This document shows positions 62,265 to 64,000 of a DNA stretch of 64,000 nt, piece by piece (position 1 is the first letter of the stretch; every line of letters starts with the position of its first letter). The translations under genes and the position numbers were made by a program. Source of the DNA: Vogesella indigofera (GTDB taxonomy: Bacteria > Pseudomonadota > Gammaproteobacteria > Burkholderiales > Chromobacteriaceae); the NCBI RefSeq assembly GCF_028548395.1, contig NZ_JAQQLA010000003.1, forward strand, positions 372,001 to 436,000, read 5' to 3'. The notes beneath the pieces are model-generated. The model saw nothing but the letters and a program-made list of their open reading frames with translations, was not told where the DNA came from and ran no database searches.

Positions 62265-63602
62265 ATGCGCAAGATTATGTGGTACTTCTGGGGTGGCCTC
62301 GCGCTGCTGTCGCTGCTGTGGCTGGCCAGCAACCCGGCGGTGCTGGCCGGACAGCCCAATTTCATCGCCTGGCGCAATGTGCTGAACCAGTACAGCGGCG
62401 TGCTGGGCATGGCGGTGATGAGCGTGGCCATGCTGCTGGCGATGCGGCCAACCCTGGCGGAACGCCCGCTGGGCGGGCTGGACAAGATGTACCGGCTGCA
62501 CAAATGGCTGGGCATCGCCGCGCTGGTGCTGTCGCTCAGCCACTGGCTGCTGGCGCAGGCGCCGAAATGGCTGTCGGCGCTGGGCCTGCTCAGCGGCGGA
62601 CGCCCGCGCCGCGCACCGTTGCAGCTGCCGGAGGGCAGTCTGCAGCAAACCTTCATGGGCTTGCGCCATACCGCGGAAGGCGTCGGCGAGTGGGCGTTCT
62701 ACGCCGCCGCGGTGCTGATGGTGCTGGCGTTGCTGAAGCGGCTGCCGTACCGCCGCTTTGTCCAGCTGCATCGCCTGCTGCCGCTGGCCTATCTGGCGCT
62801 GGTCTTCCACTCGGTGCTGCTGCTCAAGTTCGACAACTGGGCCACGCCCAGCGGCTGGTTGCTGGCGCTGCTGATGGCCGGTGGCAGCGTCGCCGCCATT
62901 CTGTCGCTGTGCCTCCGGCATGGTGGCCAGCCACGCACCGATGGCCGCATCGTGGCGCTGGACTACCAGCCGGCGCTGAAGGTGCTGGCGGTGGACGTGC
63001 AGCTGGACCCGGCGTGGCCGGGGCACAAGGCCGGCCAGTTTGCCTTTGTCACCTTTCACCCCGGCGAGGGCGCGCACCCGTTCACGCTGGCCTCCGCGTG
63101 GCAGGGCGACGGCCGTGTGCGGCTGCTGATCAAGGCGCTGGGCGACTACACCGCCGCGCTGCCGGCACGGCTCAAGACGGGCGATCGCATCCAGCTGGAA
63201 GGCCCGTACGGCTGCTTTACCTTTGACGGCGCGCGTCCGCGCCAGATCTGGATCAGTGGCGGCATCGGCGTGACACCGTTCGTGGCGCGGATGCAGGCAC
63301 TGGCTGCCGCGCCGGCGGGGCAGAGCATCGACTTCTTTCACGCCACCAGCGACTACGACGCCGGTGTGATGCAGCGACTGAGTCAGGACGCCGCCGCCGC
63401 CGGGGTGGACCTGCACCTGCTGTGGCAGCCGCGCGACGGCCGGCTGGATGCCGAGCGGCTGACCCGCAGCGTGCCGGACTGGCGCGATGCCGACATCTGG
63501 TTCTGCGGCCCGGCCGCATTTGGCCGCCAGCTGCGCGAACGCCTGCTCGCCCTCGGCCTGCCGGCGGCGCGTTTCCACCAGGAGCTGTTCCAGATGCGCT
63601 AA
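62265..63602 (+). CDS. Ferric reductase-like transmembrane oxidoreductase
   Basis: The 445-residue protein has a ferric-reductase-like membrane domain with about six helices in residues 1-220 and haem-ligand-type His in LHKWLG (about 83), LSHWLL (about 97), QLHRLLPL (about 169) and VFHS (about 184). A cytosolic FAD domain (HPFTLAS near 274-280) and an NAD-binding domain (ISGGIGVTPFVARM near 330-343) follow. It passes electrons from NAD(P)H across the membrane; the acceptor is not known. AAGGTG precedes the ATG. It is divergent from the MarR gene and followed by the second 108-bp element. Confidence 0.87.
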   Translation: MRKIMWYFWGGLALLSLLWLASNPAVLAGQPNFIAWRNVLNQYSGVLGMAVMSVAMLLAMRPTLAERPLGGLDKMYRLHKWLGIAALVLSLSHWLLAQAPKWLSALGLLSGGRPRRAPLQLPEGSLQQTFMGLRHTAEGVGEWAFYAAAVLMVLALLKRLPYRRFVQLHRLLPLAYLALVFHSVLLLKFDNWATPSGWLLALLMAGGSVAAILSLCLRHGGQPRTDGRIVALDYQPALKVLAVDVQLDPAWPGHKAGQFAFVTFHPGEGAHPFTLASAWQGDGRVRLLIKALGDYTAALPARLKTGDRIQLEGPYGCFTFDGARPRQIWISGGIGVTPFVARMQALAAAPAGQSIDFFHATSDYDAGVMQRLSQDAAAAGVDLHLLWQPRDGRLDAERLTRSVPDWRDADIWFCGPAAFGRQLRERLLALGLPAARFHQELFQMR

Positions 63603-63604
63603 TA

Positions 63605-63712
63605 GCCGCTAACCAACCCCCTGATTCTGCGTGGCGCCTCCTTGCCGTACTGCTGGTACGGTCTGCGGCGGTGCGCCTTGGCTCAGGTGTGCTGCGAGGT
63701 TTGGTTAGCGGC
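63605..63712 (+). repeat. 108-bp palindromic element, copy B
   Basis: The element starts GCCGCTAACCAACC and ends GGTTTGGTTAGCGGC and begins two nucleotides after the stop of the ferric-reductase-like gene. It has exactly the length of copy A, 16 differences by eye, and one compensatory change in the outer stem (pair 10-99 is A-T in copy A and C-G in copy B). Confidence 0.85.
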
Positions 63713-63768
63713 GCCAAGCCGTGCCGCCAGCCGGCGGCCACGTTGTCCACTTTTACCGGACTACCCCC

Positions 63769-64000
63769 ATGAAACAACACCAGTACCGCATTACCGTCGA
63801 ACACCTGGCCCGCGCCGACGGCGGCCCATCCCCGTACGCCGCGCCGTTGCAGTTTGCGGTCGGCAATCACGACGATCTGCTGCTGATCGCGCAGCGCCTG
63901 CGCCAGCGCGACGATCTGGCCGACATCAACAGTGACGCCTTCGCCATCGGCCTGAAACTGTTCGGCGAAGTGCTGCTGGAGCACAAGCAGCACCCGCTGT
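63769..64000 (+). CDS. DUF3861 family protein, N-terminal part
   Basis: The first 77 codons are in the window; the gene runs off the right edge. The start MKQHQYRITVEHLARADGG, a LQFAVGNHDDLLLI segment and FAIGLKLFGEVLLEHK match the DUF3861 family of small cytosolic proteins of unknown function, of which little should be missing. It follows the second 108-bp element. Confidence 0.8.
   Translation, partial: MKQHQYRITVEHLARADGGPSPYAAPLQFAVGNHDDLLLIAQRLRQRDDLADINSDAFAIGLKLFGEVLLEHKQHPL

Noticed and set aside
59859..63712. The two 108-bp palindromes as integron attC sites
   Set aside because: They follow stop codons like attC sites, but the ends do not fit RYYYAAC / GTTRRRY, no integrase is near, and the genes between them are not arranged as cassettes.

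Overview
The window looks like a chromosomal segment of a GC-rich betaproteobacterium of the Neisseriales, closest in style to Chromobacteriaceae (Vogesella, Chromobacterium, Pseudogulbenkiania type). This rests on gene content and order: an acnD/prpF-type methylcitrate cluster, rpoE-rseABC-mucD running into lepA-lepB-rnc-era-recO-pdxJ-acpS-nagZ, an lysA/lysR pair, DUF3579, DUF2788 and DUF4845 genes, and a Gcr-type 'site-specific recombinase' membrane protein. No species can be named from the sequence alone. Coding density is high. There is no rRNA, recognisable tRNA, CRISPR array, phage or complete insertion sequence.

Layout. 1-2.9 kb: minus-strand periplasmic iron-related set (imelysin, di-haem oxidoreductase, start of a third exported protein). 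3-6.3 kb: a small basic DNA-binding-type protein, an HD-GYP c-di-GMP phosphodiesterase, an HD nucleotidase and a periplasmic binding protein. 6.5-13.5 kb: minus-strand methylcitrate (propionate) operon prpB-cupin-prpC-acnD-2H phosphoesterase-prpF. 13.8-17.9 kb: sigma-E stress operon with a glutaredoxin. 18-26.1 kb: long co-directional housekeeping run from lepA to nagZ. 26.2-33.2 kb: minus-strand SulP transporter, PilZ-like protein, map, DUF3579 and dinG. 33.3-39.2 kb: amino-acid decarboxylase, argF, argG, small membrane proteins and yajQ. 39.3-42.7 kb: fatty-acid desaturase and diguanylate cyclase beside two decayed genes (GST and CHAP remnants). 42.8-44.9 kb: divergent selU/selD. 45-47.5 kb: divergent lysA/lysR. 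47.7-51.5 kb: Gcr-type membrane protein, fpr plus truncated haemoglobin, cupin. 51.7-59.9 kb: complete high-affinity potassium system kdpFABC-kdpDE with an extra small membrane ORF in front. 60-64 kb: PQQ-type sugar dehydrogenase, zinc-ribbon protein, MarR regulator divergent from a ferric-reductase-like flavoprotein, and the start of a DUF3861 gene.

The most striking non-genic signal is a short word, TTGGCCGCA (extended GGTTGGCCGCA), found about 38 times by eye on both strands in 64 kb. Rough chance expectation is about one. It occurs in coding DNA (reading mostly Leu-Ala-Ala or Ala-Ala-Asn) and between genes, where it often forms inverted pairs that make terminator-like hairpins. This is how DNA uptake sequences behave in Neisseria, but the word is unrelated to the Neisseria GCCGTCTGAA family. 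A second unexplained element is a 108-bp imperfect palindrome present twice (about 85 percent identical, same length). Each copy begins two nucleotides after a stop codon (kdpE and the ferric-reductase gene), and one outer stem pair has changed in a compensatory way.

Gene positions and strands are firm. Start codons were chosen by ribosome-binding-site spacing and family length where the longest frame looked over-extended. Functional calls rest on motifs read by eye; no database search was possible.
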